Assembly (NCBI RefSeq): GCF_001040705.1
Contig: NZ_CVQP01000006.1
Span: 239,760 to 303,759, forward strand
Source: Rhodococcus sp. RD6.2
Lineage (GTDB): Bacteria; Actinomycetota; Actinomycetes; Mycobacteriales; Mycobacteriaceae
DNA length: 64,000 nt
Direction of reading: 5' to 3'
The first letter of the stretch is position 1. Each line of letters opens with the position of its first letter. This document shows, piece by piece, positions 8,435-17,218 of the stretch. The translations under genes were made by a program, and so were the position numbers. The notes beneath the pieces are model-generated. The model was given only the letters and a program-made list of their open reading frames with translations. It searched no databases and was not told the origin of the DNA.

Positions 8435-9274
8435 TCACCGCCACCAGTCGTCCAACGGGGTCACCGGCACCGTTCGCTTGTGCCGCGTGGCCAGGAAGGT
8501 CGCTTCGAGCTTCTCGGCGACGGCGGCGGTGACCTCGCGGCCCTCGAGGTAGTCGTCGATCTCGGTGTAGCGCAGGCCGAGAGCTTCCTCGTCCGGGAGC
8601 GCCGGACGGCCGTCCTCCAGGTCGGCGGTCGGCACCTTGCGCCAGGTGCTCTCCGGCGCGCCGAGGTGCTGCAGGAGTGCGGCGCCCTGCCGCTTCGACA
8701 GTCCGGTGAGCGGTGTGACGTCGACGCCGCCGTCGCCGAACTTCGTGAAGAACCCGGTGATCGCCTCGGCGGCGTGGTCGGTGCCGACGACGAGTAGTCC
8801 GAGTTGGCCGGCGATCGCGTACTGGACCACCATGCGCTCGCGTGCCTTCACGTTGCCGCGGACGAAGTCTCGCAGTTCGCCGTCGTGGCCCAGGATCTCG
8901 GCGAGCCCGGCAGCGCTCTCGGCCGCGGCGGCGTCGGCGCTCGGCTTGACGTTGACGGTGACCGAGCGGTCCGGCGCGATGAACTTCAGCGACACCTGCG
9001 CGTCGTGCTCGTCGGTCTGCACGCCGTACGGCAACCGGACCGCGACGAACTCGACCTCGTGGCCGTCGCCGCGCAACTCCTCGGCAGCGAGTTGGCACAG
9101 GCGCCCCGCCAGGGTGCTGTCCTGTCCGCCGCTGATACCGAGGACGAAACCCTTCGCCGGGGTGGAACGCAGGTACGCCTTGAGGAAGTCGACGCGCGCA
9201 CGCACCTCGTCCGCCGGATCGATGGTTGGCTTGGCGCCGAGTTCCTCGAGGATTCGTGCACGCAGTGTGGACAT
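8435..9274 (-). CDS. nadE: Ammonia-dependent NAD+ synthetase
   Basis: 279 residues, the size of the NH3-dependent enzyme without a glutaminase domain. It amidates deamido-NAD to NAD+ with ATP. The ATP-pyrophosphatase P-loop [13 protein letters not shown] is near residue 46; [36 protein letters not shown] and LTGLSKRQ are family motifs. TAGAGT ends seven bases before the ATG with no ribosome-binding site between, suggesting a leaderless transcript. It is divergent from the nucleosidase gene with a mirrored promoter. Confidence 0.95.
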   Translation of the reverse strand: MSTLRARILEELGAKPTIDPADEVRARVDFLKAYLRSTPAKGFVLGISGGQDSTLAGRLCQLAAEELRGDGHEVEFVAVRLPYGVQTDEHDAQVSLKFIAPDRSVTVNVKPSADAAAAESAAGLAEILGHDGELRDFVRGNVKARERMVVQYAIAGQLGLLVVGTDHAAEAITGFFTKFGDGGVDVTPLTGLSKRQGAALLQHLGAPESTWRKVPTADLEDGRPALPDEEALGLRYTEIDDYLEGREVTAAVAEKLEATFLATRHKRTVPVTPLDDWWR

Positions 9275-9280
9275 GCGCGT

Positions 9281-9321
9281 GACTCTAGCGAGATGCCCGT
9301 CGACGTGCGAAGGCTAGAGTC
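9281..9321. promoter_or_regulatory. Mirror-image divergent promoter pair for nadE and the nucleosidase
   Basis: GACTCTAGC (9281-9289) and its exact reverse complement GCTAGAGTC (9313-9321) face outward. Each contains a TAGAGT -10-like box, seven bases from the nadE ATG on the left and six bases from the nucleosidase GTG on the right. The symmetry could also be an operator that controls both genes. Confidence 0.5.
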
Positions 9322-9326
9322 GGCCC

Positions 9327-9881
9327 GTGACTTCTGCGCCCGTACTCGTCGTCTCCGCCACCGCCGTCGAAGCCGCCCATGTTCCGGCCCGGTTCGGTGT
9401 GCTCCACACCGGCATCGGCAAGGTCGACGCCGCGATCGCCGTCACCGAGGCGCTCGCCAGGTACCCGGTCGGGGCGCGGCCCGTCGTCGTCAACGTCGGT
9501 ACCGCAGGCGCGCTGCACGATCACCACTCCGGACTGTACGTGCCGTCGCGGGTCGTCAACCACGACCTCAGTGCCGAGGTACTGCGATCCCTGGGTTATC
9601 CAGCGGTGGAAGAGATCTCACTACCAGGCGGGGACGGATCGGTACTCGCGACCGGCGACGTGTTCGTCACCGACCCGGCGCAGCGCGACGAACTGGCCCG
9701 CCGCGCCGACCTGGTCGACATGGAGGGCTTCGCCGTCGCGGCTGCCTGCGCTCGGATGGGTGCCGTGTGTCGGCTGGTCAAGCACGTCAGCGACAACGCC
9801 GACGAGTCCGCAATGGACTGGCCGGCGCAGGTCGACGCCAGCGCCCGCCAACTCGGGGCGTGGCTCGACGCGAACTACTGA
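9327..9881 (+). CDS. Nucleosidase of the nucleoside phosphorylase/MTAN fold
   Basis: 184 residues. It resembles the PNP/UDP family nucleosidases: VLVVSATAVEAAHV at the start, GIGKVDAAIAVTEAL, VVNVGTAGAL, and the signature DMEGFAVAAAC with the substrate-binding Met-Glu pair. SDNADESA at the end carries the catalytic Asp region. It may cleave methylthioadenosine/S-adenosylhomocysteine or a related nucleoside; its short length compared with MTAN (about 230) leaves the substrate open. The GTG start follows a TAGAGT box by six bases (leaderless-like). The pairing with nadE suggests purine or nucleotide salvage, which is inference. Confidence 0.8.
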   Translation: MTSAPVLVVSATAVEAAHVPARFGVLHTGIGKVDAAIAVTEALARYPVGARPVVVNVGTAGALHDHHSGLYVPSRVVNHDLSAEVLRSLGYPAVEEISLPGGDGSVLATGDVFVTDPAQRDELARRADLVDMEGFAVAAACARMGAVCRLVKHVSDNADESAMDWPAQVDASARQLGAWLDANY

Positions 9882-9890
9882 GGGCCGGGC

Positions 9891-10676
9891 CTACTGCGCG
9901 TGCAGTCCCAGGCCGCTCCCGTTGGTGTTCATCAGCTGGAGCCGGTCGGATTCGACTGTCGCGGTCGCGGTTCCGGTGAGGGTGGCCAGGACGGCCTGCT
10001 CCACCTCGGCGGTATCCGGGGGGCATGCGCGCCTCGTCGTCGCGAGCGGGCCGAAGGTGATCGTCTCGCCGGACACCCCGGCCTTACCTGTGAAGGAGTT
10101 GCATCCGGTCGAGCCGGAGAGAGTGCCGTCGTCGGCGATCTGGAGCGTCGCCGCGGCGTTGTCGATCGCGAGTGAGGACGTGACGGCGTCGGGCGTGATC
10201 GTCGTGTCGACCACCCACGTGGTCCCGGTCAGGGGCCGATCCGGTTGCGCGATCTTGCGGTCGAGGAGCGTCACGGTCGTCTCGTCCGTCCGCAGGGTGA
10301 GGGTGTTGCCTTCGAGCGACCAGGAGGGCTGTGCGGCGAAGAAGGACGCGAGCCACTGATCCGAATCCGCGTTGTCGCCCATGCACGCCATCATCGTGGT
10401 GGCGAGGGGGCCGGTGACGATGACGCCGTTCGAGAAGTCGGCGGTTCCCACTGCGCGGTTGCAGCCGGCGGTGGCCGCGATGCGATCGGGCTCGGCGAAC
10501 TCGACGGTCAGTGGACCGCCGCCGGGGATCGGGGTGCCCTCGACGGTGGTGGAGACGAAGGTCCGGCCGAGCAGGTCCGACTGCGGCGATTCGGGTGCTG
10601 CCGACTGGGAATTCGAGCAGCCGGCGAGGGCAGCGACCGCCAGGATCGCGAGGGCGGCGGAACGGAGGATGCGCAT
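9891..10676 (-). CDS. Lipoprotein with two META domains
   Basis: 261 residues. A lipoprotein signal peptide ends in the lipobox LAGC (Cys near residue 20), so the protein is anchored to the outer face of the membrane. Two tandem META/HslJ-like repeats follow: the first has ATAGCNRAVG and ATTMMACM, the second TWVVDT, STGCNSFTG and ATTRRACPP. The paired Cys residues in GCN and AC motifs are characteristic of this family. Family members are implicated in envelope stress; no specific role can be read. TACGAT ends eight bases before the ATG. Confidence 0.85.
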   Translation of the reverse strand: MRILRSAALAILAVAALAGCSNSQSAAPESPQSDLLGRTFVSTTVEGTPIPGGGPLTVEFAEPDRIAATAGCNRAVGTADFSNGVIVTGPLATTMMACMGDNADSDQWLASFFAAQPSWSLEGNTLTLRTDETTVTLLDRKIAQPDRPLTGTTWVVDTTITPDAVTSSLAIDNAAATLQIADDGTLSGSTGCNSFTGKAGVSGETITFGPLATTRRACPPDTAEVEQAVLATLTGTATATVESDRLQLMNTNGSGLGLHAQ

Positions 10677-10712
10677 GACCGCAGATCGTAGTGATCACGG
10701 GGTCCGCGCGGT

Positions 10713-11291
10713 TCACCTCGACGTGATTCGCCGGACGAGGTCTTCCCAGTTGTCGGCGATCCGGTGGATCGGCATGTGGAGGTCACGCACCTGGTGCAGC
10801 ACTAGTGACGCCTCGAGGGGGGCGAGGAGGCTCTCTGCGAGGAGAGGGAGATCGCCCGACGTTCCGGCCTGGCGCAGCAGGGTGAGGACGTGCACGAGGC
10901 TGACCTGACGGGCGGGTCCACCGAATCGCAGTTCGGGTGACGTCTCCACTGCACGCAGGACGTCACCCTGCACCTCGACCATCTCCAGCCGCGCGCGGCC
11001 GTAGGCGACGATTCGGTCGATCGGCCCGGCGCCGGGGCCGAGCGGCGGCGGCCCGTGCAGAAAGGCCTGCTGGAGCTCCTGCTCGGTGTGGTCGAGCAGC
11101 GCATGCATCAGTCCGGATCGGCTGCCGAAGCGCCGGAAGACTGTGCCCTTGCCCACACCTGCGCGTGCCGCGACGGCGTCCATCGTCACCGCGTCGACCC
11201 CCCGTTCGGCGACCAGGAGTGCCGCCGCATCCAGCAACAACGCCCGGTTTCGGGCGGCGTCGCAGCGCTCGGTTCCGGCGTCGTCGGCCAT
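10713..11291 (-). CDS. TetR/AcrR-family transcriptional regulator
   Basis: 192 residues. The N-terminal helix-turn-helix is clear: LLDAAALLVAERGVDAVTMDAVAARAGVGKGTVFRRFGSR in segments, with the recognition helix GKGTVFRRF near residue 45. The C-terminal ligand domain is generic. It is divergent from the FMN reductase gene, and a dyad at 11339-11358 in the shared gap is a likely operator. The ATG at 11291 is chosen because the 16 extra residues of the longer frame are not TetR-like. Confidence 0.88.
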   Translation of the reverse strand: MADDAGTERCDAARNRALLLDAAALLVAERGVDAVTMDAVAARAGVGKGTVFRRFGSRSGLMHALLDHTEQELQQAFLHGPPPLGPGAGPIDRIVAYGRARLEMVEVQGDVLRAVETSPELRFGGPARQVSLVHVLTLLRQAGTSGDLPLLAESLLAPLEASLVLHQVRDLHMPIHRIADNWEDLVRRITSR

Positions 11292-11338
11292 CGGGATGGA
11301 GGTGGGGTGCACGGGGCGATGGTACCCGCCGCGGAACA

Positions 11339-11358
11339 AAGTGGACTGCGGTCCGGTT
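11339..11358. promoter_or_regulatory. Candidate TetR operator upstream of the FMN reductase gene
   Basis: A dyad of form AAnnGGAC-TGCG-GTCCnnTT lies between the divergent TetR gene and the reductase. TAGGGT at 11358-11363 just downstream could be the -10 box of the reductase, so binding would block it. Confidence 0.45.
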
Positions 11359-11406
11359 AGGGTCTGTGTAGTTCGACAACGGCACGTACTCCCGAAGGAT
11401 CATCCA

Positions 11407-11970
11407 ATGTCTCAGACCCGTGTTCTCGTTCTCGTCGGCAGCCTGCGTGCCGCCTCCGTCAACCGTCAGCTCGCCGAGACGGCCGTTCACGGCGCCCCCG
11501 AGGGCGCCGAGGTCGTGATCTACGAAGGCCTCGGTGACGTCCCCTTCTACAACGAAGACGCGGACAGCGGCGATGTCGCCCCTGCCGTCGCCGCACTGCG
11601 CGCCGCCGCAGGTGAGGCCGACGCGCTGCTGCTCGTCACCCCCGAGTACAACGGCACCATTCCCGCCGTCCTCAAGAACGCAATCGACTGGATCTCGCGT
11701 CCCTACGGTGCCGGTGCGATCAAGTCCAAGCCGGTCGCCGTCGTCAGCGCGTCCCCGTCCGGCAACGCCGCCAAGTGGGCCCACGAGGACACCCGCAAGG
11801 CCGTGCGGATCGCGGGCGGCGAGGTCCTCGAGGACGTCTCCATCTCCATCGGCGGCACCATCGACAAGTTCGGTGACAAGCACCCGAAGGAGAACGCCGA
11901 GGTCGCGGCTCAGGTCGGTGCCGTCGTCGCCGGCCTCGTCGCCGCGGTCGGCGAGCTCGTCAACGCCTGA
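11407..11970 (+). CDS. NADPH-dependent FMN reductase (flavodoxin-like)
   Basis: 187 residues of the NADPH-dependent FMN reductase/ChrR-like family. The FMN phosphate loop GSLRAASVNRQLAE is near residue 12; VTPEYNGTIPAVLKNAIDW is the signature that contacts flavin and the dimer partner. Such enzymes reduce quinones, chromate or azo compounds, or supply reduced flavin. The divergent TetR regulator and the dyad between them suggest induction by a small ligand, perhaps an electrophile, which is inference. Confidence 0.9.
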   Translation: MSQTRVLVLVGSLRAASVNRQLAETAVHGAPEGAEVVIYEGLGDVPFYNEDADSGDVAPAVAALRAAAGEADALLLVTPEYNGTIPAVLKNAIDWISRPYGAGAIKSKPVAVVSASPSGNAAKWAHEDTRKAVRIAGGEVLEDVSISIGGTIDKFGDKHPKENAEVAAQVGAVVAGLVAAVGELVNA

Positions 11971-11985
11971 TCCTCGACGTGCCCG

Positions 11986-12018
11986 GGCCCGGGTGGTGCA
12001 CTGTGCACCACCCGGGCC
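11986..12018. terminator. Terminator between convergent genes
   Basis: A perfect 15-bp stem (11986-12000 with 12004-12018) and a 3-base loop, followed by TTGCTT. It lies between the FMN reductase stop and the FBP-domain gene stop and probably serves both. Confidence 0.8.
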
Positions 12019-12025
12019 TTGCTTG

Positions 12026-12517
12026 TCAGCTGGACAGTCCCGTGACGAACGACGTGATGTTCTCGCGGACCCGATCCACCTTCTCCTCGATGCTCAGGGT
12101 CTCGCGGTAGCGATTGCCCGCGGTGGGCCGCCGCTTGTTGCGTGCGTACAGAGAGCACGCCAGGTCCGTGCACATGTAGATGCCGATCGTGTTGCCGCGC
12201 CGACCGGACTCGCCTGCCTTCTGCGCGGTCATCAGGGAGACCCCGCCACCGGTGTGGGTGGTCTTGCAGATCGCGCACATCTGGGCCTTGCCGGGTCCGC
12301 CGGTCTCGTAGCGGAACGCGACCCCTGCGAGTTCGTCACCGAGCGGCACGACGATGTAGCAGCGCCCGCGCAGTGTCGGGTCGCCCCAGCCGAGGAAGTC
12401 GAGGTCCTCCCAGGGGCGATCGCCCAGATCCCGCGGAATCGACAGTCGCTTGGCGTCGCCCTTCGAGCAGTTGACGAACGACGCCCGGATGTCGGCCTCG
12501 GTGACGGGCACCATCAC
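12026..12517 (-). CDS. FBP-domain protein (EF-G-binding, treble-clef zinc finger)
   Basis: 163 residues. The C-terminal half has the Cys pattern of the FBP zinc finger: CAIC near residue 80 and MCTDLAC near 115, with ARNKRRPT after it. This matches the fusidic-acid-resistance-type EF-G-binding family, which binds EF-G on stalled ribosomes. The N-terminal SFVNCSKGDAKRLSIP segment is also typical. Two consecutive ATG codons (12517, 12514) could start it. Whether it gives fusidic acid tolerance here is not shown. Confidence 0.8.
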   Translation of the reverse strand: MMVPVTEADIRASFVNCSKGDAKRLSIPRDLGDRPWEDLDFLGWGDPTLRGRCYIVVPLGDELAGVAFRYETGGPGKAQMCAICKTTHTGGGVSLMTAQKAGESGRRGNTIGIYMCTDLACSLYARNKRRPTAGNRYRETLSIEEKVDRVRENITSFVTGLSS

Positions 12518-12726
12518 TGCAGTGGCTCCTTCGGCTGGGAAACGGCTTCCACGTCCGACGGTACGGCGATCGTGGTCGGCCGGGCAACGGGGTTTCCCGC
12601 GGCGTAGTCGCTCAGGGGGTCACGACGATGAAGTCGACGTCGGGCTTGTCGGTCGGTGCGAGTTCTGCGCCACGTCACCCTCGGTGGGCGAGGTGGTCCG
12701 CCGCGCGCCGAGCCCAAGATGGGTCC

Positions 12727-14010
12727 ATGACCGACGTCGCGCACGCACCCGGAAACCCGACGGCGGCGCGGCTTGCCGCCCTCGCTGTGCCTGCGATCGC
12801 CGTCGGAGTCGGCTGCGCAGTGACCCTGATCGCGCTGAGTACCGTCGCCGCCCGCCTCCAGGACCTGCTGTGGACGGTTCTCCCGGAGTCGCTCGGTGTC
12901 GCCACGGAGTCTCGGTGGTGGACGTTCGGGGTGCTCACCGCCATCGGTATGGCGGTCGGACTGGTCGTGTGGAAGATCCCGGGGCACGCCGGCCCGGATC
13001 CCGCGACGACCGGACTGGTCGGGTCGCCGCTTCCGCTGTCGGTTCTGCCGAGCCTGGCGGTTGCCATCGTCCTCGGGTTGGCAGGGGGTGTGAGCCTCGG
13101 CCCCGAGAACCCGATCATCGCGATCAACACCGCGCTGACCGTGTGGGTGGTGGCACGGGTGTGGCGGGCCGTTCCCATCGAGGTGGCAGTCGCGTTGGCC
13201 GCGGCGGCGACCATCGGGGCGATGTTCGGGACGCCGGTCGCGGCGGCACTGCTGTTCACCGAGATGGCGGCATCGACCGCCGGTGGCCGGGTGTGGGACA
13301 AACTCTTCGCGCCGCTCGTGGCCGCGGCAGCGGGCGCACTGACCATGGACGCGTTCGGCCAACCGATCTTTGCCGTGAACGTTCCGCCGTACGCGGAACC
13401 TGCCCTCGTCGACCTGGTGAGCGGGACGGTGATCGCGCTGGCCGCAGCGCTGCTGTGCCTGGCCGCCGTCTACGCGTTTCCGATCGCTCACGACCTGTTC
13501 CACCGGCTGCCCAATCCCTTGATCGCCATCACTGTCGGCGGCGCCCTGCTCGGTATTCTCGGCGCGATCGGAGGAACGATCACCCTGTTCAAGGGGCTCG
13601 ACGAGATGAAGCGGCTGACGGATGACGCAGCCGGGATGTCCACCGGGCAACTGCTACTCGTGACGGTCGTCAAGACCGCGGCCCTGCTGATCGCGGCGAG
13701 TTGCGGCTTCCGCGGCGGCCGGATCTTCCCCGCGGTCTTCATCGGGGTCGGTGCGGGTCTCGTCGCTCACAGCGCGGTCGCCTCGATTCCGCTCGCCGTG
13801 GCGGTGTCCGCCGGTGTGCTCGGTTCGGTGCTCGTCGTTGCGCGGGACGGATGGCTGGCACTGTTCATGGCCACGGCGACCGTCGGCGACATCCGGATCC
13901 TCCCGGTGCTGTGCATCGTGGTGCTGCCGCTGTGGCTGCTCGTCGCCAACCGTCGCGAGATGTTGATCGCCGTCCCCGCGGGCGAGCAGTCGAGGAACGG
14001 CACCACGTAG
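12727..14010 (+). CDS. ClC-type ion channel/transport membrane protein
   Basis: 427 residues with about ten hydrophobic segments. It carries ClC-like motifs: GGVSLGPENP near residue 120 (the GxxxGPE selectivity loop) and GFRGGRIFPAVFIGVGAG near 330. The overall form resembles the YfeO-like subgroup of putative ion channel proteins, so anion (chloride or fluoride) transport is plausible but unproven. The ATG at 12727 starts a natural cytosolic N-terminus; a longer frame from 12628 is not supported. No promoter is obvious. Confidence 0.85.
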   Translation: MTDVAHAPGNPTAARLAALAVPAIAVGVGCAVTLIALSTVAARLQDLLWTVLPESLGVATESRWWTFGVLTAIGMAVGLVVWKIPGHAGPDPATTGLVGSPLPLSVLPSLAVAIVLGLAGGVSLGPENPIIAINTALTVWVVARVWRAVPIEVAVALAAAATIGAMFGTPVAAALLFTEMAASTAGGRVWDKLFAPLVAAAAGALTMDAFGQPIFAVNVPPYAEPALVDLVSGTVIALAAALLCLAAVYAFPIAHDLFHRLPNPLIAITVGGALLGILGAIGGTITLFKGLDEMKRLTDDAAGMSTGQLLLVTVVKTAALLIAASCGFRGGRIFPAVFIGVGAGLVAHSAVASIPLAVAVSAGVLGSVLVVARDGWLALFMATATVGDIRILPVLCIVVLPLWLLVANRREMLIAVPAGEQSRNGTT

Positions 14011-14016
14011 AAGGAC

Positions 14017-15717
14017 TCACGCACCGTCGTCGTGATCTGCGAGCCAGGCACGAGCACGGGCCGTGGCGGTGTCGAGTGCACCGAAGACCTCGTCGGTCGA
14101 CTCGACGACGTTCTCGCGGCCGATCACCTCGGTCAGTCCGCTGTGCTCGAAGATCCGCGCCAATGCGGGGGTGACTCCCGCGAGCACGAGGAGACTTCCG
14201 TTGTCGGCGAGCGCGGTCGCGTGCCGCGTCAGATCTCGGATCACCGTTGCCGACGGGACGTCCGGCATCGTCCGGACGCTGAGGATCACGACGCCGCCGC
14301 GGGTGTCCCGGATCGACGGCCACGCCTCGTCGATCCGGGGTACCTCGGCGAACAGTCCGACTCCGGCGTAGTGCAGGACCGTGATCTGATCGCTCGGGCA
14401 CTCGGCGGGAACGTCGACCACTCGCCAACGCGCGCCGTCGGTCGGCGTGAGGGCGACGAGCTTCGCGTTTCGCGCGGCCTGCGCGCAGTACAGCACCAAC
14501 GACAGCACCGCGCCGAGGAGGATCGCGTTCTGCAGGGGCAGTTGGGTCGTCGCGAAGAAGGTGATCAGCATGGCGACGGCCGACCACGGTGCCGTCCGGA
14601 AGACCAGGCGGATGTCCGCCCAGCGGCCCGCGACGAGCTCGACGCCGATGACGAGGACCAGGCCGCCGATCACCGCCATGGGAATGATCTCGGCGACCGA
14701 TCCGGCGACGAGGACGAGTGCGATCAGCCAGAGCCCGGCGAAGATTCCGGACCAGCGGGTTCGTGCACCCGCCGACACCGCGACGCCGGTTCGGGAGAGC
14801 GAACCGCCGGTCGGGAGGGCACCGAAGAATCCGCCTGCGATGTTCGCCGCGCCCTGGGCGACGAAGTCGCCGGACGCATTTGGGCGGCTGCCGTCGGGAT
14901 TGGGGACCGCGCTCGAGATTCCGGCGGCCTGGGCGAGCGCGACCAGCGAGACGGCGAATGCTCCGACGAGCAGTTCCGGGAGCGCCGACAGCGCGGGCAG
15001 GGTCGGTGTCGGGAGGGAGTTCGGGATCACCGCGATGCCGCCGACGGTGTCGACGTCCAGGCCGATGACGGCCACCACCGATGTCACGAGGACGAGGGCG
15101 ATCAGCGTGGCCAGCGACGCAACGGGTTTCACCAGCCGGAACACGGCCCACACAGCGATCGTCGCGGCGGTCACCGCCACCGCCGTGCCCTCCCAGGACC
15201 CGACGTGCGCGATCGCGTCGACGATCTTCGCGATCGTGTTGTGCCGATCCGTCTCGTAGCCGGTCGCGTCGCCGAGCACCCCCGCGACGATCTGCACGGC
15301 GATGCCCGTGGTGAAGCCGGTCATCACCGCGCTCGAGACGAAGCTCATGATCGAACCCGCACGGAGCAGGCCGAGCAGCGCCATCACGAGACCGACGAGG
15401 ATCACCAGCGACGCAACGTTCGCCGGGTCGGTCGGGTCCAGCCCGGCAGACGTGAGCACGCTCTGCGAGGAGAGTGCGATTGCGCTCGTCAGAGTCGTCA
15501 CCATCAGCACGGTGCGGCTGAAGAACGATCCGACCAGGGTCGGAATCATGCCGGAGTAGAGGCCGGCGACCGGATTGAATCCGCCGATACTGGCGTACGC
15601 CATGCCTTCCGGGATCGAGAACAGACCGGTGACAAGCCCGGCCATGACGTCGCGCGGCGTCGGTTTACCGAGTCCCTCACCGACCGAACGCGGGGTTCGG
15701 CGTCGCGCGAATCTCAT
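14017..15717 (-). CDS. SulP-family anion transporter with STAS domain
   Basis: 566 residues. The N-terminal part is a SulP/SLC26 membrane domain of 10-12 segments with the signature GLFSIPEGMAYASIGGFNPVAGLYSG near residue 25 in pieces, and GALPTGGSLSRTGV in the second half. The last 120 residues form a STAS domain (HYAGVGLFAEVP ... VVILSVRTMPD). It probably carries sulfate, bicarbonate or another anion across the inner membrane. The ATG at 15717 has GGGGAG six bases upstream; upstream frames to 15744 or 16092 are not needed. Confidence 0.92.
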   Translation of the reverse strand: MRFARRRTPRSVGEGLGKPTPRDVMAGLVTGLFSIPEGMAYASIGGFNPVAGLYSGMIPTLVGSFFSRTVLMVTTLTSAIALSSQSVLTSAGLDPTDPANVASLVILVGLVMALLGLLRAGSIMSFVSSAVMTGFTTGIAVQIVAGVLGDATGYETDRHNTIAKIVDAIAHVGSWEGTAVAVTAATIAVWAVFRLVKPVASLATLIALVLVTSVVAVIGLDVDTVGGIAVIPNSLPTPTLPALSALPELLVGAFAVSLVALAQAAGISSAVPNPDGSRPNASGDFVAQGAANIAGGFFGALPTGGSLSRTGVAVSAGARTRWSGIFAGLWLIALVLVAGSVAEIIPMAVIGGLVLVIGVELVAGRWADIRLVFRTAPWSAVAMLITFFATTQLPLQNAILLGAVLSLVLYCAQAARNAKLVALTPTDGARWRVVDVPAECPSDQITVLHYAGVGLFAEVPRIDEAWPSIRDTRGGVVILSVRTMPDVPSATVIRDLTRHATALADNGSLLVLAGVTPALARIFEHSGLTEVIGRENVVESTDEVFGALDTATARARAWLADHDDGA

Positions 15718-15818
15718 CGTCACTCCCCGGGGGCCGTGCGCCATGCAGCCAGCCTTCCGATCCTGCCCGCCGGGTACCTCATCCGCTGCGGGTGGAATCG
15801 AGAAGGGGGAGACAGCCC

Positions 15819-16106
15819 TCAGTCGAGGGTGACGTTCATCAGCTCGGTGCGCGCGACGACGCGGTCCCGTTCGTCGGCGAGTGCGAGTCGTCGCGGGTCG
15901 CCGAGGTAGCCGTCCAGGGCCTCCTGCGAGTCGAACGTCAACAACTGGATCTCCAGAGGTTGATCCCCGGATCCGTCGGTGCGGGCGCGTTGGAGCACCC
16001 GTCCGCCGTGCTCGGCGACCAGCGCGAGTACCCGATCCTCGTACGCGATCAGGGCCTCTTCCTGGCCAGGACGCGCCCACAACAGACAGCACAACGACAT
16101 CGCCAT
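15819..16106 (-). CDS. Small DUF1330-like ferredoxin-fold protein
   Basis: 95 residues. It starts MAMSLCCLLWARPGQEEAL, continues with EDRVLALVAEHGGRVL and LTFDSQEALDGYLGDPRR, the pattern of DUF1330 and antibiotic-biosynthesis-monooxygenase-like dimeric alpha/beta barrels. Function is not known for the group. TAACGT ends seven bases before the ATG at 16106 (leaderless-like). It is divergent from the AurF-type gene, with a palindrome in between. Confidence 0.7.
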   Translation of the reverse strand: MAMSLCCLLWARPGQEEALIAYEDRVLALVAEHGGRVLQRARTDGSGDQPLEIQLLTFDSQEALDGYLGDPRRLALADERDRVVARTELMNVTLD

Positions 16107-16135
16107 GGCGACGACGTTAGCCCGAGACACTTGCA

Positions 16136-16152
16136 TGGGACCACGAGTCCCA
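16136..16152. promoter_or_regulatory. Palindromic operator candidate upstream of the AurF-type gene
   Basis: TGGGAC-CACGA-GTCCCA is a perfect 6-bp dyad with a 5-base spacer in the divergent promoter region. The TetR gene at 17373-18110, downstream and convergent, is a candidate binder. Confidence 0.5.
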
Positions 16153-16228
16153 GTAAATTCGGACGCAGTGGACGCCGACGTTCCGGCCCGAGGGGTCGGT
16201 CGAGTCGGCCGGCGATCGGGAGAATTCG

Positions 16229-17212
16229 ATGACGATGCAGTACAGCGGGATTCACGACACGAACTACGTCGAGGCACTGGGAATTCTCTCCGAGGGATCG
16301 GTCCGACGGAGCTTCGATCCGTACCTCGACATTCCCTGGGATGCGCCGGAGTTCGCGATCGACCCGAACGATCCGCGGTGGGTGCTCTCGCCGACCATCG
16401 ACCCGCTCGGCGCGACCCGGTGGTATCGCGAGCTGCCCCTGGCCCGCCAGATCGAGATCGGCAAGTGGCGTCAGGCCAACTCCATCAAGGTCGGCGCGGC
16501 GTTCGAGAGCATCCTGATCCGCGGAATGATGCAGTACATCATGAAGCTGCCCAACGGTTCTGCCGAGTTTCGGTACTGCCTCCACGAGATGACGGAGGAG
16601 TGCAACCACATCCAGATGTTCCAGGAGCTCGTGAATCGGATCGGCGTCGACGTCCCGGGGATGCGCCCCTTCTTCCGCGTCGCGTCCCCGTTCATCGGGG
16701 TGCTCGGCGGGTTCGTCCCCGTGGGCCTGTTCATCGGCATTCTCGGTGGCGAGGAGCCGATCGACCACTACCAGAAGGCGCTGATCCGCGAAGGCGTGTC
16801 CATGCCGCCCGCCGTGCTGCGGACGATGCAGATCCACATCGCGGAGGAGGCGCGGCACATCTCGTTCGCCAACGAGTTCCTCAAGGCGCATCTCGCGCAT
16901 GGGGGACCGATCCTGCGGGCCGCGGCCGGGGTGACGTTCCCCCTCGCGATGCGGTGGCTTGCCGGTGAAATCATGACGCCGCCAAAGTCTTTCGCCAAGG
17001 CGTTCGACGTTCCCCCGGAGGTGATGCGGGAAGCGTTCTGGCGCAGTGAGCATTCGCGGACGATCCTCGCCGGCTACTTCGGAGACATGCGCGCCCTCGC
17101 CGAGGAACTGGGCCTGATGAACCGGGTGACGAAGCGACTGTGGAAGGCGATGTCCATCGACGGGCGGCCCAGCCGCTACCGCAGCGAACCCGACCGGGCC
17201 GCGGCCGCATAG
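16229..17212 (+). CDS. AurF-like diiron oxygenase
   Basis: 327 residues of the AurF/p-aminobenzoate N-oxygenase family. Diiron ligands fit ILIRG...EMTEECNHIQMF near residue 125 (Glu-x-x-His) and IAEEARHISFANEF near 210 (Glu-x-x-His). A hydrophobic stretch FIGVLGGFVPVGLFIGILGG may be a membrane-facing helix. AurF oxidises aryl amines to nitro compounds; actinobacterial homologues are widespread and mostly uncharacterised. The ATG at 16229 is one of two close ATG codons. The upstream palindrome and adjacent TetR suggest ligand-controlled expression. Confidence 0.85.
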   Translation: MTMQYSGIHDTNYVEALGILSEGSVRRSFDPYLDIPWDAPEFAIDPNDPRWVLSPTIDPLGATRWYRELPLARQIEIGKWRQANSIKVGAAFESILIRGMMQYIMKLPNGSAEFRYCLHEMTEECNHIQMFQELVNRIGVDVPGMRPFFRVASPFIGVLGGFVPVGLFIGILGGEEPIDHYQKALIREGVSMPPAVLRTMQIHIAEEARHISFANEFLKAHLAHGGPILRAAAGVTFPLAMRWLAGEIMTPPKSFAKAFDVPPEVMREAFWRSEHSRTILAGYFGDMRALAEELGLMNRVTKRLWKAMSIDGRPSRYRSEPDRAAAA

Positions 17213-17218
17213 GACATG

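Noticed and set aside
15718-16092. Longer N-terminus of the SulP transporter
   Set aside because: The ATG at 15717 has a strong ribosome-binding site and starts the conserved part; the extension overlaps the DUF1330-like gene.
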